This document shows, one piece after another, positions 1-8,409 of a stretch of 61,123 nucleotides of DNA (its first letter is position 1; the number at the start of each line of letters is the position of its first letter). The stretch lies in assembly GCA_947630295.1 (NCBI GenBank), contig CANRGZ010000004.1, positions 1-61,123 on the forward strand. The letters are read 5' to 3'. Below the pieces are notes generated by a model. It saw only the letters and a list, made by a program, of their open reading frames with translations. It ran no database searches and was not told the origin of the DNA. The stretch is from an uncultured Lachnospiraceae bacterium. GTDB taxonomy: Bacteria > Bacillota > Clostridia > Lachnospirales > Lachnospiraceae. Both the position numbers and the translations under genes were made by a program.

Positions 1-187
1 CCGAAAGATTTGCGGTATCGCTGCCCGGACTCATGCCTTCCGGAATCGTCCGTACCATGCCGATGGCAGATACGGGAGCCATTTCATCCATGTACGGCGT
101 ATGGGCTGCCGCAAGGGGTGTCTTTCCATCCAGAGACGCCAGCGGTTCATCCGCCATGCCGTCTCCCAAAACAACAATATATTTCAT
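1..187 (-). CDS. Phosphoglycerate-mutase-like protein, probable homoserine kinase (partial)
   Basis: The first 62 residues are present; the rest lies outside the window. They begin with the LGDGMADEP metal-binding motif of the alkaline-phosphatase-like, cofactor-independent phosphoglycerate mutase family and end in PGSDTANLS, where Ser56 is the expected phospho-acceptor. One branch of that family (described in TIGRFAMs as proposed homoserine kinase) replaces ThrB in several anaerobes. The gene starts only 18 nt after homoserine dehydrogenase on the same strand, which favours homoserine phosphorylation for threonine synthesis over glycolysis. The family call is firm. The kinase role is inferred from context, and a glycolytic mutase cannot be excluded from this fragment. 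Confidence 0.8.
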   Translation of the reverse strand, partial: MKYIVVLGDGMADEPLASLDGKTPLAAAHTPYMDEMAPVSAIGMVRTIPEGMSPGSDTANLS

Positions 188-205
188 ATGTTTTCTGCTT
201 TCCTT

Positions 206-1408
206 TTATGTATATATTCTGATCCGGTTAATAACGGGCACCTGATCCTCTGCCGCACGAAACGCCGCCTGGCTCACCGGTTCGGTAATAAACGCCGCCT
301 CGTTTTCAATCAGGGGTTCCAGTTCCTGCGCCACCGGCAGGCGCTTCCGTATTTCGGACAGATCCTCCCGGCGGACTCTTACAAAAAACGGACAGACAAA
401 GGAATCGAAATCCAGCAGCCGCATCTGCTGCGCCGGCAGATTCATGTTGATCAGTGCTCCTTTATGTTTCACCGCGTCGATCACATCGCTGACCACCGCA
501 CTGGCCGTGGGCAGTTTCCCGGCTCCCTTGCCGTAAAACATGGTGGCTCCCAGCATATCACTGTCAATGTATACGGCGTTAAATACGTCGTTGACGTGGA
601 ACAGCGGATGGGCGGGTTCCAGCAGAAACGGCGCCACCATGGCATACATGCCCTGCTCGTTTTTCCGCGCGCAGGCCAGCAGCCTGACGTTGCGTCCCAT
701 CTGTTTGATATAACGGATATCTTCTGCGCTGATCTTGCGAATGCCTTCCGTATAAATATCCTCATAATTAACGGACTGTTCATTGGTCAGCGAGGTCAGA
801 ATGGCAATCTTTCTGCAGGCGTCATACCCGTCCACATCCGCGGAAGGATCCCGCTCCGCATAGCCATAAGCCTGGGCCTGGGAAAGCACATCGGCAAACT
901 GCGCGCCCTCCTCATACATTTTCGTCAGAATATAATTGGTGGTTCCGTTCATAATCCCCGAAATTTCCGTGATATGATCCGCCGTCAGCGATGCATACAG
1001 CGCCCGGATGATGGGGATGCCGCCGCCGACGCTGGCCTCAAACAGGAAATTGGTCCGGTGGGCCTTCGCCGTTTCCATCAGCGCGGCGCCGTGCTTTGCC
1101 ACCAGCTCTTTATTGGAGGTTACCACGGATTTGCCCGCGCAGAGCGCCTGATTGGTAAAGGTATAGGCAGGCTCCACGCCGCCCAAAACTTCCACAACAA
1201 TCTCCACTTCCGGATCATTTAAAATAATATCGAAATCGTGCACGATCTTTTCCTGCACCGGATCCCCGGGGAAATCCCGCAGATCCAGCACATATTTGAC
1301 TTCGATTTCCTGTCCCGCATGTCTTGCTGCAATGTCTTTGTTCTGTTTTAAAACTTCCACTACGCCGGAACCTACCGTTCCGTACCCGAGAACACTGATA
1401 TAAACCAT
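206..1408 (-). CDS. hom: Homoserine dehydrogenase
   Basis: NAD(P)-dependent reduction of aspartate semialdehyde to homoserine, the branch point to threonine and methionine. The 400-residue protein begins with the Rossmann motif GYGTVGSGVVEVL. It has the expected NKELVAKHG region, the SVGGGIPII and GIMNGTTNYIL catalytic-domain motifs, and a short C-terminal region resembling a reduced ACT-type regulatory domain. The frame stays open upstream to 1624, but that extension is Lys/Arg-rich and overlaps the preceding gene out of frame. The ATG at 1408 is therefore chosen, 2 nt after the upstream stop. It is co-directional with the membrane protein before it and the kinase-like gene after it. Confidence 0.93.
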   Translation of the reverse strand: MVYISVLGYGTVGSGVVEVLKQNKDIAARHAGQEIEVKYVLDLRDFPGDPVQEKIVHDFDIILNDPEVEIVVEVLGGVEPAYTFTNQALCAGKSVVTSNKELVAKHGAALMETAKAHRTNFLFEASVGGGIPIIRALYASLTADHITEISGIMNGTTNYILTKMYEEGAQFADVLSQAQAYGYAERDPSADVDGYDACRKIAILTSLTNEQSVNYEDIYTEGIRKISAEDIRYIKQMGRNVRLLACARKNEQGMYAMVAPFLLEPAHPLFHVNDVFNAVYIDSDMLGATMFYGKGAGKLPTASAVVSDVIDAVKHKGALINMNLPAQQMRLLDFDSFVCPFFVRVRREDLSEIRKRLPVAQELEPLIENEAAFITEPVSQAAFRAAEDQVPVINRIRIYT

Positions 1409-1410
1409 TT

Positions 1411-2286
1411 CTAATCCTCTATGCTTTCTGTTTCTTTTTCTGCTTCCGCTATGCTTTCTGCTTCTGCTGCTCTTTCTGCTTTTCTTTCTCTTCTGCTTTT
1501 TCGTTTTCTGTAGTACGCTCTGTATACGAAAATCGAAATCACCACGGTCACTGCTGTTTCCAGGAACATGACAATACTGGTGAAGACCGTGCTTCTCCAA
1601 TACCAGACAGTTTCCAGAGCACACAGATCATACGGCAGGTCCAGAAACAGGTGGGTCAGTCCCGCAACAAAATACAGCCACTTCGCTTCAAACTGCCGCG
1701 CCGTATATATCAGAAATGCACTGATGGAATAAATGCACAGGTTCAGTACCCTGACGAACATCTTAAACAGATATTGCCACAGTTCCGATTTGCTGATGGT
1801 ATCGGCGGAAACCGTAACGCCCTTGGCAATTTCATACCGGTAATCCGCGCCGCCCAGTGAAAGCAGTACCCCCGCCACGCTCAGCACCAGCATCACCGTA
1901 ACCACCAGCGAATCTGCAAAGGCATAGCCGCCTGCAAAACGCAGCGCCCGCACCGGATTGGACTCTTTTTTGATAAAAAGCCGGCATCCGAGATAAATCA
2001 CCGCCGTTTCAATTGCCACGGCGTACACTTCCTTGATCACGGCCGCAATCGTCTTCACGCTGGGATCCGTGCCCAGCAAATGCGTAATCACGCTGTCCAT
2101 ACCGAGGGTACTCCAGAGCAGCGTCTTTAAAATCAGTGCCGCAATAAAGAAAAGGATGCCCCAGACAAAAATCAGCGCTTTTCTCTTTTCCCTGTCTTTC
2201 CCAAAGAAATAGGATGCGAATGGCGTTACCAGACAGATCAGCGCCGACAGGATCATCACGATAAATGTCCAGATCGATACAATCAT
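1411..2286 (-). CDS. Polytopic membrane protein, distantly YhfC-like
   Basis: A 291-residue integral membrane protein with about seven hydrophobic segments and a highly charged C-terminal tail (Lys/Arg/Glu/Ala-rich, about 30 residues). The segment order loosely recalls the YhfC family of putative intramembrane proteases, and an ETAVIYLGCR segment could hold the membrane Glu, but I do not see a convincing full motif. The start is the ATG at 2286, preceded by AAGGAG at 7 nt spacing and by a promoter-like AAGACA-N17-TATACT. It is the first gene of the run into homoserine dehydrogenase. Function not assigned. Confidence 0.7.
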   Translation of the reverse strand: MIVSIWTFIVMILSALICLVTPFASYFFGKDREKRKALIFVWGILFFIAALILKTLLWSTLGMDSVITHLLGTDPSVKTIAAVIKEVYAVAIETAVIYLGCRLFIKKESNPVRALRFAGGYAFADSLVVTVMLVLSVAGVLLSLGGADYRYEIAKGVTVSADTISKSELWQYLFKMFVRVLNLCIYSISAFLIYTARQFEAKWLYFVAGLTHLFLDLPYDLCALETVWYWRSTVFTSIVMFLETAVTVVISIFVYRAYYRKRKSRRERKAERAAEAESIAEAEKETESIED

Positions 2287-2325
2287 AATACTCTCCTTGT
2301 GCTGCCTGCAATTTTTTCGCAGACT

Positions 2326-2354
2326 AGTATAACATATATTTTTCCGGTTGTCTT
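2326..2354 (-). promoter_or_regulatory. Promoter of the membrane protein-hom unit
   Basis: On the minus strand the sequence reads AAGACA, 17 bases, TATACT. This is a perfect-length sigma-A spacer with a strong -10 and a moderate -35, about 40 bases before the ATG at 2286. Confidence 0.6.
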
Positions 2355-2390
2355 TATTTTCATAAATCTTTTTTTATTTTCATTCAGGAA

Positions 2391-2419
2391 TTGTCTTTAC
2401 ATTTTTTCCTTTTTATGCT
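2391..2419 (+). promoter_or_regulatory. Promoter of the cold-shock gene
   Basis: TTGTCT, 17 bases, TATGCT in a very T-rich stretch. It would give a 5' untranslated leader of roughly 50 nt before the ATG at 2478. An overlapping TTTACA-N17-TATTTT is an alternative. Confidence 0.5.
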
Positions 2420-2477
2420 ATTTTTATTTATATCGTAGATATTATGCGGTTTATATTATTCTTTTGGAGGTAGTACG

Positions 2478-2678
2478 ATGAACAAAGGTACTGTTAAATG
2501 GTTTAATAACCAGAAAGGGTACGGATTCATTTCTGATGAAGAAGGAAATGACGTATTCGTTCACTATACCGGACTGGAAATGGAAGGTTTCAAAACCCTT
2601 GATGAAGGTCAGGCAGTGGAATACGAAGTAATCCAGGGCGAAAAAGGACCTCAGGCAATTCACGTAGTAAAGTTATAA
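2478..2678 (+). CDS. Cold-shock protein, CspA family
   Basis: A 66-residue single cold-shock domain, the usual family length. Both RNA-binding motifs are intact: KGYGFI (RNP1) and DVFVHYT (RNP2). The family binds single-stranded RNA/DNA and acts as an RNA chaperone. The start has TTTGGAGGTAG close upstream. It stands alone on the plus strand between two minus-strand operons and ends in a strong bidirectional terminator. A temperature-responsive leader is known for some relatives, but I see no specific element here beyond a T-rich leader. Confidence 0.96.
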   Translation: MNKGTVKWFNNQKGYGFISDEEGNDVFVHYTGLEMEGFKTLDEGQAVEYEVIQGEKGPQAIHVVKL

Positions 2679-2744
2679 TTCTGCAATCATTTACCCTGGC
2701 AGATAGTATTATAGATTGATGGCTCTTTAATCAGCTATATTGCA

Positions 2745-2780
2745 AAAGAAAGAATCCCGAAGCATCGGGATTCTTTCTTT
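2745..2780. terminator. Bidirectional rho-independent terminator
   Basis: A perfect 16-bp stem (arms 2745-2760 and 2765-2780) with an AGCA loop and T-rich flanks on both sides. It serves the cold-shock gene on plus and the glycan operon on minus. Confidence 0.93.
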
Positions 2781-2785
2781 TTTAT

Positions 2786-5026
2786 TTATCCGATCACTTC
2801 CACCGGCACGTTAATCTCTGCCGGACGATTTTCCCGGTCAAAGGCCGAAAGCGTCCTTTCCCGGTGGTTCCAGACAAAGTGCAGCGTCTGAAAGCCTTCC
2901 GTTTCATAAGCGTACCCGTCGCCGCTGTCATTATAAAAATCACAGGACGCGTCCGCGCCGGCATACACCCGGATCTTATCACACTGCCCGTTCGTTTTTT
3001 CCGACATGGGAAGAATGGAACCGGCTTTCACATAGACCGGCATCCGCGCCACAGGCGCATCGGCAAGAATCTTCTGTCCTCCCGCGTACCGTTTTCCGGT
3101 TTCAAAATCATACCAGTCTGCACCGGCCGGCAGATACACTTCCCGGGTCTGCGCCCTGGAAAGCGGCGTGCTGCCTGGTCCGTATTCCATGGGTTCCGTC
3201 ACCGGGCAGACATAAAAGCTCTTTCCCAGCATAAATGCGTCTTTGATTTCCCGGACGGCAGGATCCGATGAAAAATCAAACATCAGCGACCGCAGCATGG
3301 CCTGATCCCGCAGTGAAGCCTCGATGGCCAGCGAATAGATATAGGGCAGCAGCCGGTACCGCAGGCGGATGTAATAAACAATGGAATCGTAATATTTGCT
3401 CCCTTTTTCCCCGAACTGCCAGGGTTCTCTGGGGGTGTCGGTTCCGTGAGAGCGCATGACAGGCAGAAATGCAGCTGCCTGCAGCCACCGGGTATACAGT
3501 TCCCGATAGCCTAAGTCTGCCACGCCGGTATCAAAATCTCCCTGCCAGAACCAGGGGGCTTCCCCTTCCGTGGCGTTGCTCCATTTGCGCCAGCTCATGG
3601 TATTCCCGGCGAAAAACGCCCCCGTATCCCAGGTCCAGTTCAAAATGCCGCTCATGGAAATGCTCAGGCCTTCCGCAATCTGGTGCCGGAAGGTTTCCCA
3701 GGTTGCCGCGATGTCGCCGCTCCAGAGAATGGTTCCGTATTTCTGTATGCCGGGATATCCCGCCCGGGTGAGATTCACTACCCGTTTATCGCTGACCTGC
3801 CGCTGGTGCTGGTAAATGCCCTTCGCATGGGCCACACAGTACGCGGAGGAGTTCCTGGCATCCAGATATTTGTTGGTGGATTCCAAAGCGAGACGGTACC
3901 GCTCCGCCTCCGGCCGTTTTTCCAGCCCATTCCAGTCCGGCGTAAAGGGTTCCGTGGAATCGCACCACCAGGCGTCGGTGCCTGCGGCGAAGAGCTCCTT
4001 CTCGCACTGCTTCCAGTACATGTCCCGCGCTTCTTCGTCAAAGGCGTCATAAGTAGAAAAATTGCAGAGCAGTTTTCCCTTTGCCGCGAATTCGTTGTTA
4101 TTTTCACAGCCCTCTTTACAGTTGGGCCAGATGGAGATCATAAATTTCACGCCGTCTTTGTGCAGCTGCTCCACCATGGCCTTTGCGTCCGCGAAACGGG
4201 ATTTATCGAAAATCTTATTCCCCCATTTGCCTTCTTCCCAGCTGAGCCAGTCCAGTACGATACAGCTCAAAGGAATCTCCTCCGCCCTGAACCTGGCGGC
4301 GGTCTCTAAGATCTCCTCCTGGGTTTTGTACCGCTCTTTGGACTGAATATAGCCGTAAGCCCAGCGGGGCAGCAGCGGCGTATGGCCGGTCAGGCTGCGG
4401 ATGCCGGCAATCAGCTCGTCAAAACTTTCGCCGCTGATCAGATAAAAATCCACCTTGTCCACCGCGTCGAATTCCATGGTGATCTGATTGTCCCGCTCCG
4501 TATAATGCATCATGCAGGCAGCGTCAAAGAATACCGCGTAGTTCTTGGAGGACAGAAACACCGGCATGGGGATCTTCATATTGTTATGGTAGAGATATTC
4601 CTCACAGTCCCGGTAATTGAATTGCCCGTTTTCCTGCTGTCCCAGCCCATAAATGGCCTCGTCCGCGTCAATGGAAAAGGAAATGGAAGCGCCGTAAGCG
4701 TCTCCCACTTTTACAGTTTCCGCGTTTTCCACGAAGGACCGCTCTCCGTCTACCGTCACTTTGGTGACAATCTTCGGCTTTCCGTTGGAAAAGGTATAGC
4801 GGTAGATTTCTTTCGGCGTAAATACGGCTTCCTTTACGGACAGCAGCGTCTCCTCACCCCTGATAAATGAAAGTCCCTCCGGGGTTTCTTCCGCGGTCAG
4901 CGGGCTGGCCTTCTCGTTTAAATTGCGGGGGGCCCAGTCTGCCAAAGCGCTGCTTTTGTCAATGTCTTTTGTGGGCGCGCAGATCACACGGAGGATCTGC
5001 GGCGTTTTCTGTTCTGTATAAAACAA
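2786..5026 (-). CDS. Glycoside hydrolase family 31 (alpha-xylosidase/alpha-glucosidase type)
   Basis: A 746-residue GH31 enzyme: N-terminal beta-sandwich (YGLGQQENGQ region near 125), (beta/alpha)8 barrel from about 215 to 550, then C-terminal beta domains. The nucleophile is Asp356 in WWCDSTEP and the acid/base Asp438 in WSGDIAATW. No signal peptide, so cytoplasmic. GH31 members remove alpha-xylose, alpha-glucose or, in one subgroup, alpha-GalNAc; the DSTEP form and the fucosidase/galactosidase neighbours suggest an alpha-xylosidase, but the subtype is not proven. It starts with TTG at 5026, 8 nt after a GGAGG lying inside the end of the GH42 gene. The nearby ATG at 5033 is out of frame. Last gene of the operon. 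Confidence 0.93.
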   Translation of the reverse strand: MFYTEQKTPQILRVICAPTKDIDKSSALADWAPRNLNEKASPLTAEETPEGLSFIRGEETLLSVKEAVFTPKEIYRYTFSNGKPKIVTKVTVDGERSFVENAETVKVGDAYGASISFSIDADEAIYGLGQQENGQFNYRDCEEYLYHNNMKIPMPVFLSSKNYAVFFDAACMMHYTERDNQITMEFDAVDKVDFYLISGESFDELIAGIRSLTGHTPLLPRWAYGYIQSKERYKTQEEILETAARFRAEEIPLSCIVLDWLSWEEGKWGNKIFDKSRFADAKAMVEQLHKDGVKFMISIWPNCKEGCENNNEFAAKGKLLCNFSTYDAFDEEARDMYWKQCEKELFAAGTDAWWCDSTEPFTPDWNGLEKRPEAERYRLALESTNKYLDARNSSAYCVAHAKGIYQHQRQVSDKRVVNLTRAGYPGIQKYGTILWSGDIAATWETFRHQIAEGLSISMSGILNWTWDTGAFFAGNTMSWRKWSNATEGEAPWFWQGDFDTGVADLGYRELYTRWLQAAAFLPVMRSHGTDTPREPWQFGEKGSKYYDSIVYYIRLRYRLLPYIYSLAIEASLRDQAMLRSLMFDFSSDPAVREIKDAFMLGKSFYVCPVTEPMEYGPGSTPLSRAQTREVYLPAGADWYDFETGKRYAGGQKILADAPVARMPVYVKAGSILPMSEKTNGQCDKIRVYAGADASCDFYNDSGDGYAYETEGFQTLHFVWNHRERTLSAFDRENRPAEINVPVEVIG

Positions 5027-5029
5027 TCG

Positions 5030-7042
5030 TCATACCTCCAACAGCACGGCATACCCGTTGGCGCCAAGGGTCACGGTATCCGTGATGTTCCCCTGTAAAA
5101 CGTCCTGCCAGGTGCCGTTCAGTGCTATGTTTCGTTCTTCCTGATTGAAATTAAAAAGGTAATACAGCTTTTTCCCTTCGTAGACCCGTTTTGCACAGCT
5201 TACCTTTTCCGGCAGCAGGAAGGGGTCTTTTTCCACCCCGGCCTGGCTGCAGACATAATCCAGCAGACGGCACATGGCCGGATCTTTCAGCCCGGTGCCC
5301 AGATAACAGGCTTTGCCTTTGCCGAACCCGTGCTCGGAAACGATCATGCTGCCCTTTTTGTAGGTATCGGTATAGACCCCCAGAGGCTTTGCCTCACCTT
5401 CCAGCAGATCGCACCAGTACAGATCCGTGGTGTCAAGAGATTCTTCTCCCAGGGTCAGCCGGATGCCGGCATGATTGGAATCAAAGATGGGTTCCACTTC
5501 GGAAACGCATACCCCGAACACATCCGTCAGCCCGGCGGGCAGGGACAGGGTATATCCCACATTGTCTTCGTTTTTGGCACTGCTTAAAAAGCTTGCCAGC
5601 AGCGTACCGCCTGCCGCCACATAGTCCCGTAAGGCCTGCCGCTGCGCTTCCGGAAGAATGAAAGCCGCAGGCAGGATCACACATTTATACTTGGATAAAT
5701 CCGCCTCCGCGGAAATCACGTCTGCGTGTACGCCGATCTGCTCCAGCTGCCGGTAAATCAGATTACAGAAATCCAGATAACGGAAGCTGTCGTCATTCAC
5801 CGGCTTGATCCGCAGCGCCCAGTGGGTGTCATAGCTAAGCAGAATGGCCGTCTCATTGGCAAAGGAGGCCTCCTGATACGGCTTTAACGTCTCCAGCAGT
5901 TTTGCGGTTTCCTGCATTTCATAATATCTGCGGCGGGGAATGCCGTCCATATCCACAATGGCGTAATTCAGCTGCTCCGCCCCGAAAGGGAAGGTCCGGT
6001 ACTGAAAATGCAGCATCAGCTCCGCCCCGTGGGCGTAAGACTGCAGCACCGCCTGTTTCAGCGCGCCGGGATTGGGCTGTCTGCGGCCGCTGCCGCTGAA
6101 GCGGTGCCCGCCGCCGGACATGAATTCCAGCACCCAGAAGGGTTTGCCGTCTTTGACGCCCCGGGCAAAGGCGTAAGGGAAGGAATCCACTTCCGCATTG
6201 CGCAGCTCCGGGTAAGAATCAAAGGCGTAGACATCCAGATCCTTCGTGCTTTTGTAATAATCGATGCTGTTGGTGGCCAGCCCCGTAGCGTTTGTAGTCA
6301 CCGGATACCGGGTATGGGCTTTTAAAATATCGCTCTGCAGCGTCTGGTATTCGATCTGGCAGTCGGAAGCAAAACGCTCCGCTTCCAGCCGCACCGTCGG
6401 ATTTTCATAAAAGTTTTTGATATGTTCCGCCGTTCCGGTCTCGATCGTATTGACCGGCAAATGGATCTGGGAAAAATCCGTATATTCCTGGGACCAGAAA
6501 ATCCCGCCGCTTCTGCGGTTAAAGGCTTCGATGGTCCTGTATTTGTCTTTCAGATACCGTTGGAACTTTGCGTCGCAGACCGGGCAGTGGCACCGGCCGG
6601 TACCTTCCTGGGCCGGTTCATTGTCGATCTGGAACCCCGCCACATAGGGGTGTCTGCCAAACCGTTTCGCAATTTCCAGCGTAATCCTTCTGGAATACAT
6701 CCGGTAATCCGGATTGTTGTAGCAGTAATGCCGTCTTCCGCCGAAGGGCCTTGTAATTCCCCGGTTGTCCGTATATAAAATTTCCGGATGCTTTTCGATC
6801 ATCCAGGCCGGCGGGCAGGCCGTGGGTGTGCACACAATGGTTTTGATGCCATGTTCGCCAAGATATGTAATCACCTGTTCCAGCCAGTCAAATACAAATC
6901 GTCCATCCTCCGGTTCCATGCGGCACCAGGCAAATTCCCCCATCCGCACCGTGTTGATGCCCGATTCCACAATGCATTTCAAATCCCACTGCAGTTCTTC
7001 TTCCGTTTTATGTTCGGGATAATAGGAAACGCCGTATAACAT
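5030..7042 (-). CDS. Beta-galactosidase, GH42
   Basis: A 670-residue GH42 enzyme. The TIM barrel begins at residue 1 (GVSYYPEH). Acid/base Glu142 lies in FQIDNEP and nucleophile Glu306 in WVLEFMSGGG. The CHCPVC cluster just after Glu142 is the zinc-binding cysteine group of many GH42 enzymes. A trimerisation-type Rossmann domain follows (about 390-590) and then a small C-terminal beta domain. No signal peptide, so it should act on imported oligosaccharides, removing terminal beta-galactose. The ATG has AAGGAG at 8 nt and lies 2 nt after the GH29 stop. GH31 follows 3 nt downstream. Confidence 0.94.
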   Translation of the reverse strand: MLYGVSYYPEHKTEEELQWDLKCIVESGINTVRMGEFAWCRMEPEDGRFVFDWLEQVITYLGEHGIKTIVCTPTACPPAWMIEKHPEILYTDNRGITRPFGGRRHYCYNNPDYRMYSRRITLEIAKRFGRHPYVAGFQIDNEPAQEGTGRCHCPVCDAKFQRYLKDKYRTIEAFNRRSGGIFWSQEYTDFSQIHLPVNTIETGTAEHIKNFYENPTVRLEAERFASDCQIEYQTLQSDILKAHTRYPVTTNATGLATNSIDYYKSTKDLDVYAFDSYPELRNAEVDSFPYAFARGVKDGKPFWVLEFMSGGGHRFSGSGRRQPNPGALKQAVLQSYAHGAELMLHFQYRTFPFGAEQLNYAIVDMDGIPRRRYYEMQETAKLLETLKPYQEASFANETAILLSYDTHWALRIKPVNDDSFRYLDFCNLIYRQLEQIGVHADVISAEADLSKYKCVILPAAFILPEAQRQALRDYVAAGGTLLASFLSSAKNEDNVGYTLSLPAGLTDVFGVCVSEVEPIFDSNHAGIRLTLGEESLDTTDLYWCDLLEGEAKPLGVYTDTYKKGSMIVSEHGFGKGKACYLGTGLKDPAMCRLLDYVCSQAGVEKDPFLLPEKVSCAKRVYEGKKLYYLFNFNQEERNIALNGTWQDVLQGNITDTVTLGANGYAVLLEV

Positions 7043-7044
7043 GC

Positions 7045-8394
7045 TTATTCTCCTTTTCCGGTAAAATAAATATCCGCGCTCTTCTTAAAGGCGATGGGCG
7101 CATCCAGCGTCAGCTTTACGATCATGTCCGGTTCTTTTGTATCCGTTTCCGGCAGCTGCACGCGAATGCCGGACGCATCCTGGGTAAAGGACAGGGCCTG
7201 CCCCCTGTAACTGCAGGAAAGGATCTTCCGGGTCAGGGGTTCTAATTTCAGTCCCGCAAATTTTTCCGGATCCATGATGTGCAGATAAACCTCCTTTTCC
7301 CGGTAGGTGCTGCCGAAGACCTTGTCCACCGGTTCAAAGGGGCCGCCTCTTGTGCCGTACACCGCTTCATGGTTTTCCTTTAACCACACGCCGATTTCCC
7401 GCATCCGCGCCTTGACGGGTTCAGGAATGTGTCCGTTTCTGTCCGGGCCCACATTTAACAGGAGATTGCCGTCCCGGCAGATGACGTCCGCCAGCATATG
7501 AATCAGCCAGTCGAAATCCGATACCGGGTCATTGGGCATCCAGCCCCAGCTGGTACCGGAGCAGACGCACATATTCTTTTCCCAGGGCACCGGGATAATG
7601 CCGCCTTCGATCTCATGGGACCCTTCATCACAGTAAAAATTGCCTTCCCAGCCGGAACGGGGGTTCATAATCGTCAGCGGATTGTATTTCCGTACCATTT
7701 TATTGAGCTTCACCGGCTCCCAGAGCCAGGCGCTGGTGGTATCGGAGCCCTTGTGGGCCAGCCACGCGCCGTCATACCACAGAATGTCGATGGGCCCGTA
7801 CTTGCTCACCAGTTCTTCCACCTGTGCATAGCACTGGGCCTTCATGGCGTTTGCGCTTTCCGGCAGTTCTTCCGGATGGAAATATCCGGGGAAACGCCAG
7901 TCCATAGGCGAATAATACAGCCCCACTCTTAAACCCGCCTCTCTGGCGGCGTCCGTATATTCCTTTACAAAATCCCGGCCGGAAGCCGTTTCATAACTGG
8001 TAAAATGCTCATAGCTGCCCGGGCTGTCCCAGAGGGCAAATCCGTCGTGATGCCGGGTGACCATGACCATGTATTTGGCGCCGAACTCCTTCGCCAGATC
8101 GGTCCATTCATGGATGTCGAAATCTTTGGGATTAAATTCATTGGCCAATGCTTTATACTCGTCCCAGGGGATCTGCTCGTTGTGGCGCACCCACTCGCCG
8201 CGCCCCAAAATGGAGTACAGACCCCAGTGTACAAACATGCCGATTTTGGCGTCCCGCCACCACTGCATCTGATCGTCCGTCAGCTTCAGTTCCTCGCAGC
8301 GCAGGCCGCCCAGACTTTTAAAATTAATGCTGCTTTTCAGCATGGATGCCAGCTCCGCGCCGGTCATCTCCCTCGGTAATACCTTTTCTGCCAT
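7045..8394 (-). CDS. Alpha-L-fucosidase, GH29
   Basis: A 449-residue GH29 enzyme. Recognisable parts are KIGMFVHWGLYS, the MVMVTRHHDGFALWDS block and ILWYDGAW, where Asp208 is the expected nucleophile. The C-terminal beta-sandwich is short. No signal peptide. GH29 enzymes release alpha-1,3/1,4/1,6- and some 1,2-linked fucose; linkage preference cannot be read from sequence alone. The ATG follows AAGGAG. The gene is packed between GH95 and GH42 with gaps of 15 and 2 nt, so the two fucosidases are almost certainly cotranscribed. Confidence 0.94.
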   Translation of the reverse strand: MAEKVLPREMTGAELASMLKSSINFKSLGGLRCEELKLTDDQMQWWRDAKIGMFVHWGLYSILGRGEWVRHNEQIPWDEYKALANEFNPKDFDIHEWTDLAKEFGAKYMVMVTRHHDGFALWDSPGSYEHFTSYETASGRDFVKEYTDAAREAGLRVGLYYSPMDWRFPGYFHPEELPESANAMKAQCYAQVEELVSKYGPIDILWYDGAWLAHKGSDTTSAWLWEPVKLNKMVRKYNPLTIMNPRSGWEGNFYCDEGSHEIEGGIIPVPWEKNMCVCSGTSWGWMPNDPVSDFDWLIHMLADVICRDGNLLLNVGPDRNGHIPEPVKARMREIGVWLKENHEAVYGTRGGPFEPVDKVFGSTYREKEVYLHIMDPEKFAGLKLEPLTRKILSCSYRGQALSFTQDASGIRVQLPETDTKEPDMIVKLTLDAPIAFKKSADIYFTGKGE

Positions 8395-8409
8395 GATCCG
8401 CTCCTTCTG

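Noticed and set aside
101..1222. 373-residue plus-strand open frame opposite homoserine dehydrogenase
   Set aside because: Arg/His/Gly-rich composition, no ribosome binding site, and the opposite strand encodes a clear enzyme.
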